This document shows, in pieces, positions 50,801-54,853 of a DNA stretch of 64,000 nucleotides (positions within the stretch are counted from its first letter, which is position 1; each line of letters begins with the position of its first letter). The stretch is from assembly GCF_000283155.1 (NCBI RefSeq), contig NW_004454195.1, forward strand, positions 1,968,382-2,032,381, in the 5' to 3' direction. The notes under the pieces were generated by a model that saw only the letters and a program-made list of their open reading frames with translations, searched no databases and was not told the origin of the DNA. The position numbers were made by a program, and so were the translations under genes. This DNA is from Ceratotherium simum simum (lineage: Eukaryota > Chordata > Mammalia > Perissodactyla > Rhinocerotidae).

Positions 50801-52793
50801 AAAAATTAGATATTATGAAGAACCCACATATTATATAAAAACTATACATTTCAGGGGCCAGCCCAGTGGCATAGTGGTTAACTTTGTGCATTCTGCTTCG
50901 GCAGCCTGGGTTCATGGGTTCAGATCCCAGGTGCGGACCTACACACCGCTCATCAAGCCATGCTGTGGTGGCGTCCCATATACAAAATAGAGGAAGATGG
51001 GCAGAGATGTTAGCTCAGGGACAATCTTCCTCAAGCAAAAAGAGGAAGATTGGCAACAGATGTTAGTTCAGGGCAAATCTTCCTCACCAAAAACAAAAAA
51101 AAAGAATTATACATTTCAACCATTATTTATACCAACTGAGGAGAGATGTACAGATCATCTAAAAGTTATTTATATTTGATTCCTTTCTGTATAACACCAC
51201 AAATTCACCTTCCTAATTATATAGTTCAGTTGGGTCAATAGTAAAATTATTTGACTTTCTCAACATATGCCTGAGATTGGGGGCACTGAAGCACTCGGAG
51301 TGTAAAGATGAATCAGAGATTATATATATTTAAGAAATGGACAATCTGAGGGTGATCAGTGATCTTGTACTGAGACTTGAGTAGAAGCTATGATTTTGAA
51401 GATTCTTTTCCTTTCTATATGTGAGCATTAAGTAATGAAATGGATAAGCTGGTGCTGCCACCGTCTGTATTTCTGGAACCTCTCGTGGGGCTGCCTTCAG
51501 TCAGCTCGAGAGCTCTGACAGGGCAGTAACTAATGAGTGTGTGTTATGAGCAGTGTTACACTGAGCACCAGAGAGGCAGACATGGTCCCTGCCCCCAGGT
51601 GCTTATGGTCTTGGTGGAAAAGTACAACACACCCATAAGACCATCCCGGTCAACATATGATGAGGAAGAACCAAAGGCCCTCAGTCAGAAACTGCAGCAG
51701 AGGTCTATGCTGGTGGAGTCAGGGAAGGCATTGCAGGGCCCATGGGGCCTGAGCTGGATCTGGAAAGATGAGTAGACTGACTAGGCAGACAGAGGGCAAG
51801 AAGCAAGGGAAGATTTGATTTAAGGAATGAATCTGGTTTAACCAGGAAATGGAGAGGAAACATACGTAACAGCCAAACTACAAGCAAATTCAGTAAATGA
51901 ATAATTCCATAAATAAGAGAGGGAGATAAGTTTAGATTTTTCCTTTTAATTGACACTGGGGTGTAAGAAAAAGATACCAGCAAAGGGCTAAGTGTGGTAG
52001 CTGACACATGGTAAAGGCTCAGTAAATGCTAGCTATTATTATTTCTGGATTCCATCTGTAGTTTTCAAAATTAAATCAGGAGGAACTGTTTTCACAGAAG
52101 GTTTGGTTGTTTCCTGGTCATGCCCTGCTCTGACCAAAACACCATCAGCCCGTGTGATCATCCACATCTTGTTTACCAGCCTTGGTTCAGAACAACTTTT
52201 AGTAGGTTCCAAAAATTGAATCTGACCTCAAAGTATGTAGATTTGCCACCAGTGAAAACATTTAAAAACCTGTAGCAGGTTTCGAAGGCAATTCTGAAAG
52301 ATGGTTCCTAAAATGATTCAAGCAGCAGGGGCAGTAGGAGGTGGTGGAAACACACCGACAAAGGCAGCCCCTCGTGGAAGTCCTTATTATTCCAGCTGTG
52401 CTGTCTGCACTGTATACAACTAGAATTCTGGGATAAACATGCACTGATGTACTTTTTCTTTATTCTTGATGTACTAGAGAAGGGAGTGGAGTGACTGTCC
52501 TCAGCTGTGGTTTTCTGAACCTACAGATGTGAGAAAGTGGTATTTAAACAAAAGGAAAGAGGCATTTAAGTTCAAGCCACAGGCTCTGGCCAATGTCTTA
52601 TTCATCTTTCTATCTCCAGAGCAAAATATGATGCCTGGACTGCAGCAGCAACTTAACAGATGTTATAAATGAATAATGAATTCTGTCTGTTTTGTGTCCT
52701 CTACAGAACCAAGTTGTCATTGCTGCTGGAAGGAGTTCTTTGGGAGCCCGACTCTCGGGGGCACTTCATATTTATAGCCTTGGTTTAGATTAA
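2765..52793 (+). CDS. GPLD1: GPLD1 gene: GPI-specific phospholipase D, 25 coding exons
   Basis: GPLD1 is a secreted, mainly liver-derived plasma enzyme that cleaves the inositol-phosphate bond of GPI anchors and releases anchored proteins. It circulates with HDL/apoA-I. The 25 exons listed separately join to 2526 nt, 841 residues plus stop, close to the 840 residues of the human protein. A signal peptide (about 1-23, mature start at Cys24) is followed by the zinc-dependent phospholipase domain with His29, His125, His133 and His158, the residues known as essential in the family. From about residue 370 the protein forms an FG-GAP beta-propeller with Asp-rich calcium loops at 390-398, 459-467, 522-530 and 727-734. 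Sequons are visible at N94, N271, N292, N307, N321, N502, N592 and N605. I saw no frameshift, stop or broken splice site, so the gene appears functional. Confidence 0.97.
4775..4985 (-). repeat. MIR SINE
   Basis: Antisense MIR with CAGCATTTACT, GGTATTATTTACTGA, AAGTAACTTTACCAAGGTCA and AGAGCTAGTTAAG blocks, in GPLD1 intron 1. Confidence 0.7.
5175..5230 (+). CDS. GPLD1: GPLD1 coding exon 2
   Basis: Encodes residues 33-51 (HRALEFLHLQDGSVNYKE), part of the phospholipase domain. Acceptor TCTCAG, donor GTATAA, phase 0 at the end. The 7.5 kb intron 2 that follows is mostly repeats: one ERE, antisense L1M pieces and another L1 segment. Confidence 0.95.
6597..6858 (+). repeat. ERE SINE
   Basis: Starts GGGCCGGCCCCGTGGCTTAG, with the TACAGCAACTAGAAGGATG body, ends in the TGTTAGCTCAGGGCTGAT arm and an A/ATAATA tail. 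GPLD1 intron 2. Confidence 0.93.
7370..9230 (-). repeat. Old L1 (L1M-type) fragments
   Basis: Begins with the widespread L1M 3' segment (AAAACACGTAGAAAAGTTG, CCCTTTACCCAGTTTCCCC), then an L1-like ORF1/leader part with several GC-rich repeating blocks of the type CTCTTCTGACACCACC..GGGG at about 8345-8850. Small ORFs here are repeat shadows. Boundaries are approximate and strand assignment is from family resemblance. Confidence 0.55.
9990..10900 (-). repeat. Antisense L1 fragment
   Basis: Carries the typical antisense L1 phrases TGTCTTTTGCTCATTTTTCT, TGTGCCAACACCATTTGTTG and CTGTTTTCATTTCTGTGGCT. Degraded, no open frame. It occupies most of the second half of GPLD1 intron 2. Confidence 0.65.
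12262..12322. repeat. Imperfect TA/TG microsatellite
   Basis: About 60 bases of alternating TATATA and TGTGTA/TATG units in GPLD1 intron 2. Confidence 0.8.
12721..12799 (+). CDS. GPLD1: GPLD1 coding exon 3
   Basis: Encodes residues 52-78 (LLLEHQDAYQAGSVFPDAF, then YPSICEG). Acceptor TTCCCAG, donor GTAAGA, phase 1. The 3.4 kb intron 3 carries a MIR-like segment, a 19-base T run near 13746 and an ERE containing the N gap. Confidence 0.96.
13060..13235 (+). repeat. MIR-like fragment
   Basis: Blocks resembling MIR (AAAGTCACTTCCAGGCTGAG, GTCAGTTTCCAGATCTGTAA, AATAATAATGCCTGC) in GPLD1 intron 3. Diverged. Confidence 0.45.
15598..15836 (-). repeat. ERE SINE containing an N gap
   Basis: A T run, then N, then the antisense ERE head (GGGGATCCGAACC, CACTTAACCACTTG, CCGGCCCG). 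Both flanks carry the direct repeat GGGCCTGTACCATTT (about 15583 and 15838), the target-site duplication of the insertion. GPLD1 intron 3. Confidence 0.9.
15610..15739. other. Assembly gap, 130 N
   Basis: Run of undetermined bases within the SINE. The open frames reported across it have no meaning. Confidence 0.99.
16236..16333 (+). CDS. GPLD1: GPLD1 coding exon 4
   Basis: Encodes residues 78-110, with FHDVSESTHWTPFLNAS including the N94 sequon. Acceptor TGTCAG, donor GTAGGC, phase 0. Intron 4 is 443 bases with no repeat I recognise. Confidence 0.96.
16777..16887 (+). CDS. GPLD1: GPLD1 coding exon 5
   Basis: Encodes residues 111-147, the core of the active site: GITSHMVADISWHSLG contains His125, Asp129 and His133. 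Acceptor TGGCAG, donor GTGAGT. The length of 111 nt keeps the frame. Intron 5 (783 bases) shows no clear repeat. Confidence 0.96.
17671..17719 (+). CDS. GPLD1: GPLD1 coding exon 6
   Basis: A short 49-nt exon encoding residues 148-164 (IDFHGSFPEAHSTGDF) with catalytic His158. Acceptor TTTCAG after a pyrimidine tract, donor GTACTG, phase 1. Intron 6 (668 bases) is AT-rich with nothing recognisable. Confidence 0.95.
18388..18442 (+). CDS. GPLD1: GPLD1 coding exon 7
   Basis: Encodes residues 164-182 (GGDVLSQFEFNFNYLARRW), with the last Trp codon split TG|G. Acceptor CATAG, donor GTAAGA. The 6 kb intron 7 is dominated by an antisense L1 broken by three EREs, plus a fourth ERE inside a MIR. Confidence 0.95.
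19997..20208 (-). repeat. ERE SINE
   Basis: Antisense ERE ending ACTTAACCGCTAAGCCACAG / GCCGGGCC. Flanked by the perfect direct repeat CAGTGGCTTTAT (19986 and 20209), so a well-preserved insertion into the L1. Confidence 0.94.
21636..21889 (-). repeat. ERE SINE, two-arm form
   Basis: Antisense, with the GAGGAAGACTGGCCCTGGGC arm and the head ACTTAACCTCTTGCACCACT, GGGCCGGCCCC. Inserted in the L1. Target repeat imperfect. Confidence 0.92.
21936..22194 (-). repeat. ERE SINE
   Basis: Second antisense ERE only about 46 bases from the previous one, with body CCCCAGTACATAGTTGTATA and head ACTTAACCGCTATGCCACCT. More diverged than its neighbour. Confidence 0.9.
23860..24400 (+). repeat. MIR split by an ERE
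   Basis: MIR left part at 23860-23983 (ATTATGTAACTTTTCTGTGC, CCTTAGTTTCCTC) and right part at 24307-24400 (GGTGTCTGACACATAATAAT). The ERE between them is listed separately. Confidence 0.7.
23984..24306 (+). repeat. ERE SINE, long form with extra arm
   Basis: Complete head, CAACTAGAAGGATGTGCAAC body, then two TGTTAGCTCAG arms and an (AAAT)n tail. Direct repeats AATAGTGCACGT lie on both sides. Inserted in a MIR in GPLD1 intron 7. Confidence 0.94.
24414..24521 (+). CDS. GPLD1: GPLD1 coding exon 8
   Basis: Encodes residues 182-218 (YVPTEDLLEIYKKLYGREV, then the ITKKAIIDCSYLQFLAM segment). Acceptor TCACAG, donor GTAAGT, with Met218 split AT|G. Intron 8 is 227 bases. Confidence 0.95.
24749..24776 (+). 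CDS. GPLD1: GPLD1 coding exon 9 (28-nt microexon)
   Basis: Encodes only residues 218-227 (YGEMLAISK after the split Met). Acceptor TTGCAG, donor GTAAAG. At 28 nt, skipping it would shift the frame. Intron 9 is just 93 bases. Confidence 0.94.
24870..25009 (+). CDS. GPLD1: GPLD1 coding exon 10
   Basis: Encodes residues 228-274, starting LYPTYSRKSPFLVEQF and ending FMLENGTS, with a sequon at N271. Acceptor CCGTAG, donor GTGAAT, Ser274 split AG|T. The 3.0 kb intron 10 has GC-richer sequence at about 25220-25920 and an ERE inside a MIR. Confidence 0.95.
26240..26700 (+). repeat. MIR split by an ERE
   Basis: MIR left part 26240-26410 (GCAAGTTGCTAAACCTCCCC, TCTCAGCTGTAAAGTGG) and right part 26612-26700 (TTAGCATATAGTAAGCACTT), interrupted by the ERE at 26411-26611. 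Confidence 0.75.
26411..26611 (+). repeat. ERE SINE
   Basis: Starts GGGGCCGGCCTGGTGGCATA, one TGTTAGCCCAGGG arm, A15 tail. Target-site repeat AGAAGTAAAT on both sides. GPLD1 intron 10. Confidence 0.94.
28047..28112 (+). CDS. GPLD1: GPLD1 coding exon 11
   Basis: Encodes residues 274-296 (DCNLPENPLFIACSGQQNNT), sequon N292. Acceptor CCTCAG, donor GTAAGT, Ser296 split. The 1.9 kb intron 11 holds a MIR and a MER2/Tigger-type element inside an L2. Confidence 0.95.
28180..28440 (+). repeat. MIR SINE
   Basis: Nearly full-length MIR pattern: TTCCAATTCCAGCTCTGCCA, GTGTGATTTTAAACAAGTTG, then GCAGTTAGCACATTAATTAG and CTCACTAAATATTAAATGGT. GPLD1 intron 11. Confidence 0.8.
28700..29400 (-). repeat. L2 fragment split by a DNA transposon
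   Basis: L2 3'-end text in reverse: GTGCCAGGAACTATTTTAGG and TTCCTGCTCTCATAGAGTGT before the transposon at 28830-29162, and TGAAGAAGTGATGTTTCAAC after it. Confidence 0.6.
28830..29162. mobile_element. MER2/Tigger-type DNA transposon remnant
   Basis: About 333 bases with inverted ends (CAGTCAGCCCTCC left, GGAGGACCAACTG right) and TA on both sides, as for Tc1/mariner-pogo elements. Internal text GGATTCAACCAACCGTGGAT and ACGGGAGGATGTACGTAGGT matches the MER2/Tigger non-autonomous family. No transposase is encoded. Confidence 0.85.
30051..30171 (+). CDS. GPLD1: GPLD1 coding exon 12
   Basis: Encodes residues 296-336 with sequons N307 (NLT) and N321 (NYT) and the end GRGVFFSVNSWIS. Acceptor CAACAG, donor GTAAGA, phase 0. 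Intron 12 (1.6 kb) contains an L2 and an ERE. Confidence 0.95.
30535..30970 (-). repeat. L2 fragment
   Basis: Reverse L2 pattern: AGAGAAGGCTTCATGGAGGA, GGTGGCATTTGAGTTAGGCC and GGTGTTTCTGGCAG-like remnants in GPLD1 intron 12. Boundaries approximate. Confidence 0.55.
31264..31446 (-). repeat. ERE SINE, diverged
   Basis: Antisense ERE with GAGCTAACATCTGTGCCAAT, CAGGATCCGAACTTGC and GGACTTAACTGCTACGCCAC. Flanked by TAAAAATTAT on both sides. GPLD1 intron 12. Confidence 0.9.
31782..31924 (+). CDS. GPLD1: GPLD1 coding exon 13
   Basis: Encodes residues 337-384, linking the catalytic domain to the propeller and ending YFLSLPYARLGW. Acceptor TTTCAG, donor GTAGGT, Trp384 split TG|G. Intron 13 (1.7 kb) contains one ERE with imperfect target-site repeats. 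Confidence 0.95.
32386..32580 (+). repeat. ERE SINE
   Basis: Starts GGCTGGCCCCATGGCCTACT and ends (AAAT)n. Target repeat AAATCAACCAAAACC on the left and AAATCAACCCAAACC on the right, one mismatch. GPLD1 intron 13. Confidence 0.92.
33670..33856 (+). CDS. GPLD1: GPLD1 coding exon 14
   Basis: Encodes residues 384-446, the first clear FG-GAP blade. SADLNQDGYGDLVVGAPG carries calcium-loop aspartates at 390, 394 and 398. This is the longest coding exon (187 nt) and is GC-rich relative to its surroundings. Acceptor CTACAG, donor GTGAGG. Intron 14 (2.5 kb) has an L1 piece and a MER5A. Confidence 0.96.
34141..34440 (-). repeat. L1M 3' fragment
   Basis: TTTTAGATTCACAGAAAAAT, CCTGGTGTTCCCTATGTTAA and GCTGTTAACTAAACTCTAGA are the common antisense L1M 3' text. 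GPLD1 intron 14. Confidence 0.6.
35640..36000 (+). repeat. MIR split by a MER5A
   Basis: MIR pieces at about 35640-35713 (CATCTGTAAACCATGAGAG, GTGCTTAGAACAGTGTCT) and 35948-36000 (GAGTACTCAACAAATGTTAG) flank the MER5A. Confidence 0.6.
35714..35947. mobile_element. MER5A-type hAT-Charlie remnant
   Basis: CCATCCAATAGAACTTTCCG, TAGAAATGTTCTATAGCTGT, GAGCATCTGAAATGTGGCTA and GCTAGTGGCTACCACATG are diagnostic of this non-autonomous DNA transposon. No coding capacity. Confidence 0.8.
36332..36442 (+). CDS. GPLD1: GPLD1 coding exon 15
   Basis: Encodes residues 447-483: PSGRFGSALAVLDFNQDG, then VPDLAVGAPS, a second FG-GAP blade with Asp459, Asp463 and Asp467. Acceptor CTTCAG, donor GTAAGG, phase 0. 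Intron 15 (1.3 kb) contains an L2. Confidence 0.96.
36970..37295 (+). repeat. L2 3' end
   Basis: TCTTTGCTCATACAGCTCCC, TCTGCCTGGAAAGCCCTTTC and the final AAATAAATGCTTACAGAATG follow the L2 3' end order. GPLD1 intron 15. Confidence 0.7.
37770..37844 (+). CDS. GPLD1: GPLD1 coding exon 16
   Basis: Encodes residues 484-508 (GAVYVYFGSKQGRMSSSPNI, then TISCQ), sequon N502. Acceptor GCCTAG, donor GTATGT. Frame-preserving 75 nt. Intron 16 is 92 bases. Confidence 0.96.
37937..38093 (+). CDS. GPLD1: GPLD1 coding exon 17
   Basis: Encodes residues 509-561, a propeller blade with the calcium loop DMNGDSEPD (522-530) followed by LVIGSPFAPGGGKQKG. Acceptor TTAAG, donor GTAGAG, phase 1. Intron 17 (769 bases) contains a 5'-truncated ERE. 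Confidence 0.96.
38215..38430 (-). repeat. ERE SINE, 5'-truncated
   Basis: T-rich start, two CTGAGCTAACATC arms and the GTTGTATGTCATAGTTGCAC body, but it ends at GGCCGGAGAAGC and lacks the tRNA-like head. Perfect direct repeats TCACCTAAATTTT (38202 and 38430) prove the truncation happened at insertion. GPLD1 intron 17. Confidence 0.93.
38863..39004 (+). CDS. GPLD1: GPLD1 coding exon 18
   Basis: Encodes residues 561-608 (EQLNVEAANW, WLGYSLHGISVNNKT, LLLVGSPTWKNAS), a further propeller blade with sequons N592 and N605. Acceptor TGTAG, donor GTGAGT, Ser608 split. Intron 18 (779 bases) is about half occupied by an MLT1 LTR. Confidence 0.95.
39195..39557 (-). repeat. MLT1-type (ERVL-MaLR) LTR
   Basis: Solo LTR-like copy in reverse: TAGTTTGTCAGGGTTGCCAT, CTTATAAGGACACTGGTCAC, GGGCCCACCCTAATGACCTC, TCTCCAAATACAGTCACATT. 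Old nonautonomous endogenous-retrovirus-related LTR, no coding sequence. GPLD1 intron 18. Confidence 0.8.
39784..39889 (+). CDS. GPLD1: GPLD1 coding exon 19
   Basis: Encodes residues 608-643 (LGHLFRVRDEKQSLGRVYGY, then FPPNCQSWFTISGDK). Acceptor TTCCAG, donor GTATGG, phase 0. Intron 19 is 84 bases, among the shortest here. Confidence 0.95.
39974..40067 (+). CDS. GPLD1: GPLD1 coding exon 20
   Basis: Encodes residues 644-675 (ALGKLGTSLSSGYVMVKG, then TRTQVLLVGAPTH), another FG-GAP blade. Acceptor TCACAG, donor GTAGGT, phase 1. The 6.8 kb intron 20 holds a MIR, LINE fragments and four EREs. Confidence 0.95.
40145..40315 (+). repeat. MIR SINE
   Basis: CCTGAGTTTGAATATTTCCT, TGTAACCTTGGGAAATTACT and TCATCTGCAAAACAG blocks at the start of GPLD1 intron 20. 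Confidence 0.75.
40480..41500. repeat. LINE-derived AT-rich stretch
   Basis: Contains L1M-like text (TAGGTTGTTTCCAATTTTTC, ACAGAGAGTCCATGTAAC, TTTATCCAGTTTTCCTCA). Fragmented, and the boundaries between pieces are not clear. Confidence 0.45.
41533..41745 (+). repeat. ERE SINE, near-consensus
   Basis: GGGGCCGGCCCCGTGGCTTA through GGGGCTTTGGGGG and an A-rich tail, with very few differences from the other copies. Direct repeat AAAAACTATTCAG on both sides. Probably the youngest type here. GPLD1 intron 20. Confidence 0.95.
42703..42742. repeat. TATG/TA microsatellite
   Basis: About 40 bases of TATATATGTATGTATGTATA-type alternation in GPLD1 intron 20. Confidence 0.85.
43112..43360 (+). repeat. 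ERE SINE, left of a tandem pair
   Basis: GGGGGCCGGCCTGGTGGCGT head, two TGTTAG arms, CACACACAAAAAAACA tail. A second ERE starts within a few bases of its tail. Confidence 0.94.
43367..43627 (+). repeat. ERE SINE, right of a tandem pair
   Basis: GTTGGCCCGGTTGTGTAGTG head, two arms, and a (CAA)n tail. CACTTGTG occurs just before (about 43359) and just after it (about 43638), consistent with insertion at the tail of the first ERE. Confidence 0.93.
43990..44830 (-). repeat. L1M 3' part split by an ERE
   Basis: T-rich start, then GAGCAGTTTTAGGTTCACAG and CTGACACATCATTATAACCC up to 44209, and TCTATGAGTCTGGACAAATG and TGGAATTATACAGTATGTAG after 44510. The two halves read on once the SINE is removed. 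GPLD1 intron 20. Confidence 0.7.
44210..44509 (-). repeat. ERE SINE in L1
   Basis: Antisense, two arms plus body and head, ending CCTGAGCCC. Direct repeat TTAAGGTTCACTTTTT (44194 and 44510). Confidence 0.94.
45060..45360. other. GC-rich segment in GPLD1 intron 20
   Basis: About 300 bases clearly richer in G+C and CpG than the surrounding intron. Open frames exist on both strands (45074-45301 on -, 45180-45407 on +), but neither resembles a protein I know and no splice context is convincing. I see no repeat family in it. Confidence 0.5.
46025..46530 (-). repeat. L2 fragment
   Basis: Reverse L2 body: ATTCCAGGCAGACAGCACAT, GTTCAAAGGCCCAGATATAA, GGTCTTGTGAGCCTATATAA and GGGGAGTGACATAGGAAG. Ends about 300 bases before exon 21. 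Confidence 0.6.
46847..47023 (+). CDS. GPLD1: GPLD1 coding exon 21
   Basis: Encodes residues 675-734: DDVSKVAFLTMTLHQGG and RRFSRFGGVLHLSDLDNDGL, with the start of the fourth calcium loop (Asp727, Asp729, Asp731). Acceptor TTTCAG. The frame requires the donor GTAGGT at 47024, although GTAAGG lies four bases further on. Intron 21 is 390 bases with no repeat recognised. Confidence 0.94.
47414..47574 (+). CDS. GPLD1: GPLD1 coding exon 22
   Basis: Encodes residues 734-787, completing the calcium loop (DEIILAAPLRIADLTSGL), then GGEDGRIYVYNGKQ and the Cys-containing MTGKCKSWIAPCPEEK. Acceptor TTACAG, donor GTAAAA, phase 0. Intron 22 (1.5 kb) has an ERE and a MIR. Confidence 0.96.
48003..48218 (+). 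repeat. ERE SINE
   Basis: GGGCCGGCCCCGTGGCTTGG through GGGGCTTTGGGGGG, (AAAT)n and A15 tail. Direct repeat AAAAATTATTTTTTA (47988 and 48217). GPLD1 intron 22. Confidence 0.95.
48390..48610 (-). repeat. MIR SINE
   Basis: GTGCATTTACTCTGTGCCTA, AGCACTATGCTAAGCACTTT, GATAAAGAAATTGCAG and GGACTTGAACCAAAAGC, in reverse order of MIR. Flanked by LINE-like AT-rich sequence (48230-48390 and 48610-48960). Confidence 0.8.
49056..49082 (+). CDS. GPLD1: GPLD1 coding exon 23 (27-nt microexon)
   Basis: Encodes nine residues, 788-796 (AQYVLISPE). Acceptor TTCCAG, donor GTAAGT, both good. At 27 nt in phase 0 it could be skipped without a frameshift. Intron 23 is 123 bases. Confidence 0.93.
49206..49256 (+). 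CDS. GPLD1: GPLD1 coding exon 24
   Basis: Encodes residues 797-813 (AGSRFGSSVITVRSKEK), the start of the last FG-GAP blade. Acceptor TTACAG, donor GTGAGG, phase 0. The 3.4 kb intron 24 holds a hAT-like fragment, a LINE piece with a 44-bp duplication, L2 pieces and an ERE. Confidence 0.95.
49445..49800. mobile_element. hAT-type DNA transposon remnant
   Basis: Ends GCAGGGGTTGGCAAATTACA and AGAAATTTTACTGACCCTTG, with internal AAGCCTAAAATATTATTTTG. Matches the general pattern of the non-autonomous Charlie-like repeats. A stretch ATATGAAGTTCAAATTTCAG occurs twice, 67-68 bases apart. Confidence 0.5.
50167..50254. repeat. Perfect 44-bp tandem duplication
   Basis: The 44-base unit beginning AGAAGACTGCTAAATC and ending TTGAATTTTAAT is present twice head to tail (50167-50210 and 50211-50254) with no mismatch. 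It sits in old LINE sequence in GPLD1 intron 24. Confidence 0.97.
50320..50540 (-). repeat. L2-like fragment
   Basis: AGTCCCTGCTCTTGAGGA and GGTCTGGGGAAGCCTTCATC resemble reverse L2. Short and diverged. Confidence 0.45.
50854..51104 (+). repeat. ERE SINE, two-arm form
   Basis: GGGGCCAGCCCAGTGGCATA head, two TGTTAG arms, A-rich tail. Flanking repeat ACTATACATTTCA on the left, ATTATACATTTCA on the right. GPLD1 intron 24. Confidence 0.93.
51540..51830 (-). repeat. L2 fragment
   Basis: ATGGTCCCTGCCCCCAGGTG, CTTATGGTCTTGGTGG and GGAGTCAGGGAAGGCATTGC follow reverse L2 order. GPLD1 intron 24. Confidence 0.55.
52707..52793 (+). CDS. GPLD1: GPLD1 terminal coding exon 25
   Basis: Encodes residues 814-841 (NQVVIAAGRSSLGARLSG, then ALHIYSLGLD) and stop TAA at 52791-52793. 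Acceptor CTACAG. The C-terminus matches the end expected for the family, so the protein is not truncated. The 3' UTR continues to the right. Confidence 0.96.
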   Translation, partial: NQVVIAAGRSSLGARLSGALHIYSLGLD

Positions 52794-54551
52794 AGATTTC
52801 ACTCTGCTTTCCTAATCTGCCTTGCCCTCTCTCATGCCGAGTCATCTCCAGGGTGAGCCTTCTGGTGGACAAAGTGGCACATCCAGTGGAGCCTTGGTAG
52901 ATTATACTAGATAGAGGGCTGGTCCCAGGAGTGGAGACACACACACGCTAATAGCCAGACTATCTGGAAATACAGTAAATTATGACTACATCAGAAGGAT
53001 GTGACACAGCACATTATTATTCACGTCCCCTTCCAAGTTTACTTCCTTGCTTCCTTTGCATCTAAACCTTTCTTCTTTCCTAACTAATTGCCTGTGCGTA
53101 ACTCTGTTGTACAACCTGTTTCCTCTTCCACATGAATACCTGTCTTTCTGATGCCTGGAGAGGCTTCTCTGTGGTTATCTCTTAGGAAAAACCTCTGTAC
53201 GCAATTCTCCTAAAAATGTCCTTTTAAAATTGGTGATCCATTCTAATCAAAGTGAAATGGAAAGCACGGTATACAGGATAAAAAAAATTGGAGGAGGAGG
53301 AGAAACAGTATAGTGAAAAGTATGGGGGTGAGGGATACCCTTACAACTCAAAAATTACTTGTAAATAATTTGGTCCTTTCTTAATGAGGATTATTGCACT
53401 TTCAATGTTTCACATAGTAAAGGGCAAACAGAAAAACTAAAATCATATCACCTTTCTGTGCCCTCAAATGATTTTGTAGAAATGGCTGTTCTAACAGCTG
53501 ATGAACCTAGTGACTCTCCACTAGTTCTAAGTCATCCCATGAGAAGGCTTTGTTGCATTAGGTTGGCACAAGTTGTGCCAACAGAACTAGAGCAGAAAGG
53601 AGAGAGCTCTGGCCTAAGCCAAAGGCTACCACAAAGGACCAAGTAAGTGAGGGACCGAGAGGAGTGAAGCAGGCCTTGGCTTCTCTCCTTCCTGGGCTGG
53701 TTCTAGAAGGGTGGGTTTCACCTGCCAGCCCTGCAGTGTGGCATGTAAGGGAAAGGAATGTACCATAAAGTTTCAGCTTCCCTAGGAATTTATAGGCATT
53801 GTTATCTGTAAATAGTAAGCAGTTCTGTATCAATCAGGCAAGAACCTCTTTCTTCTGACACTAGTGAAATGAAATGCTACTAAAAGCAGGAGAAAAGAAC
53901 AAATGACAAGAACCTTTCTCAGCTTCTCTAGAGTCAGAGTAGATACTGATCGAAGGAGAGAGGAATCCAGCTGAAGGGTAAAGTTAAATCAGAAATCAAG
54001 GAAAAGCTACTCGAGTTAAAACTGTGGGCATAAGGTGAGTATATACAGGAAAACAGGCACATACCTAGATAGCACCCCTCGCTCACTCCCAGGGCCGTCT
54101 CGTCTTAGAGGAGTGCTAGCTGCATGGTTCCCTATGGCACAGCAAAAAGTGCACAGAAACACCATTTGGTTTCATTTGGGTAACAATTATTGACAGCTCA
54201 ACCTATTTGAAGAATTATTTTTAATTAAAAGGAAGTTTATTTTTAGGGGACCAGAAATTACTTAGCTGTATTCACTTATGAATTGAGAAGTCTGAGTATA
54301 GAACAAACTGACACTACATTTTAGTAAAAGCATGTTTCTCTCAGTACTGGGTCTACCATTACTATACAAAGTGTCTGTTATTATGCTTCACTAGATGACA
54401 GGGCTTATGTTTAAACATGATATTTATTTACCTGAGGATTTACATTTTTCTAAATGCTTGAACATATAAGAAAGATAGCAAGCACCATGTGGAGAAGGTT
54501 AAAATTTATACAGTTGGAAGCAAGTTTTCATATAGGATTTATAGGATTTTA

Positions 54552-54853
54552 TTTTTTATTTTTTTGGTGAGGGAGATCAGCCCTGAGCTAACATCCGTGC
54601 TAATCCTCCTCTCTTTGCTGAGGAAGACTGGCTCTGAGCTAACATCTATTGCCAATCCTCCTCCTTTTTGTGTTTCCCTAAAGCCCCAGTAGATAGTTGT
54701 ATGTCATAGTTGCACATCCTTCTAGTTGCTGTATGTGGGACGCGGCCTCAGCATGGCCGGAGAAGCGGTGCGTCGGTGCACAGCCCGGGACCGAACCCAG
54801 GCCGCCAGTAGCGGAGCGCACGCACTTAACCGCTAAGCCACGGGGCCAGCCCC
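54552..54853 (-). repeat. ERE SINE in convergent 3' region
   Basis: Antisense with two arms, body and head ACTTAACCGCTAAGCCACGG. Perfect direct repeat TATAGGATTTTA (54540 and 54854). If the GPLD1 transcript reaches the AATAAA at 55077, this SINE is part of its 3' UTR. Confidence 0.94.
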
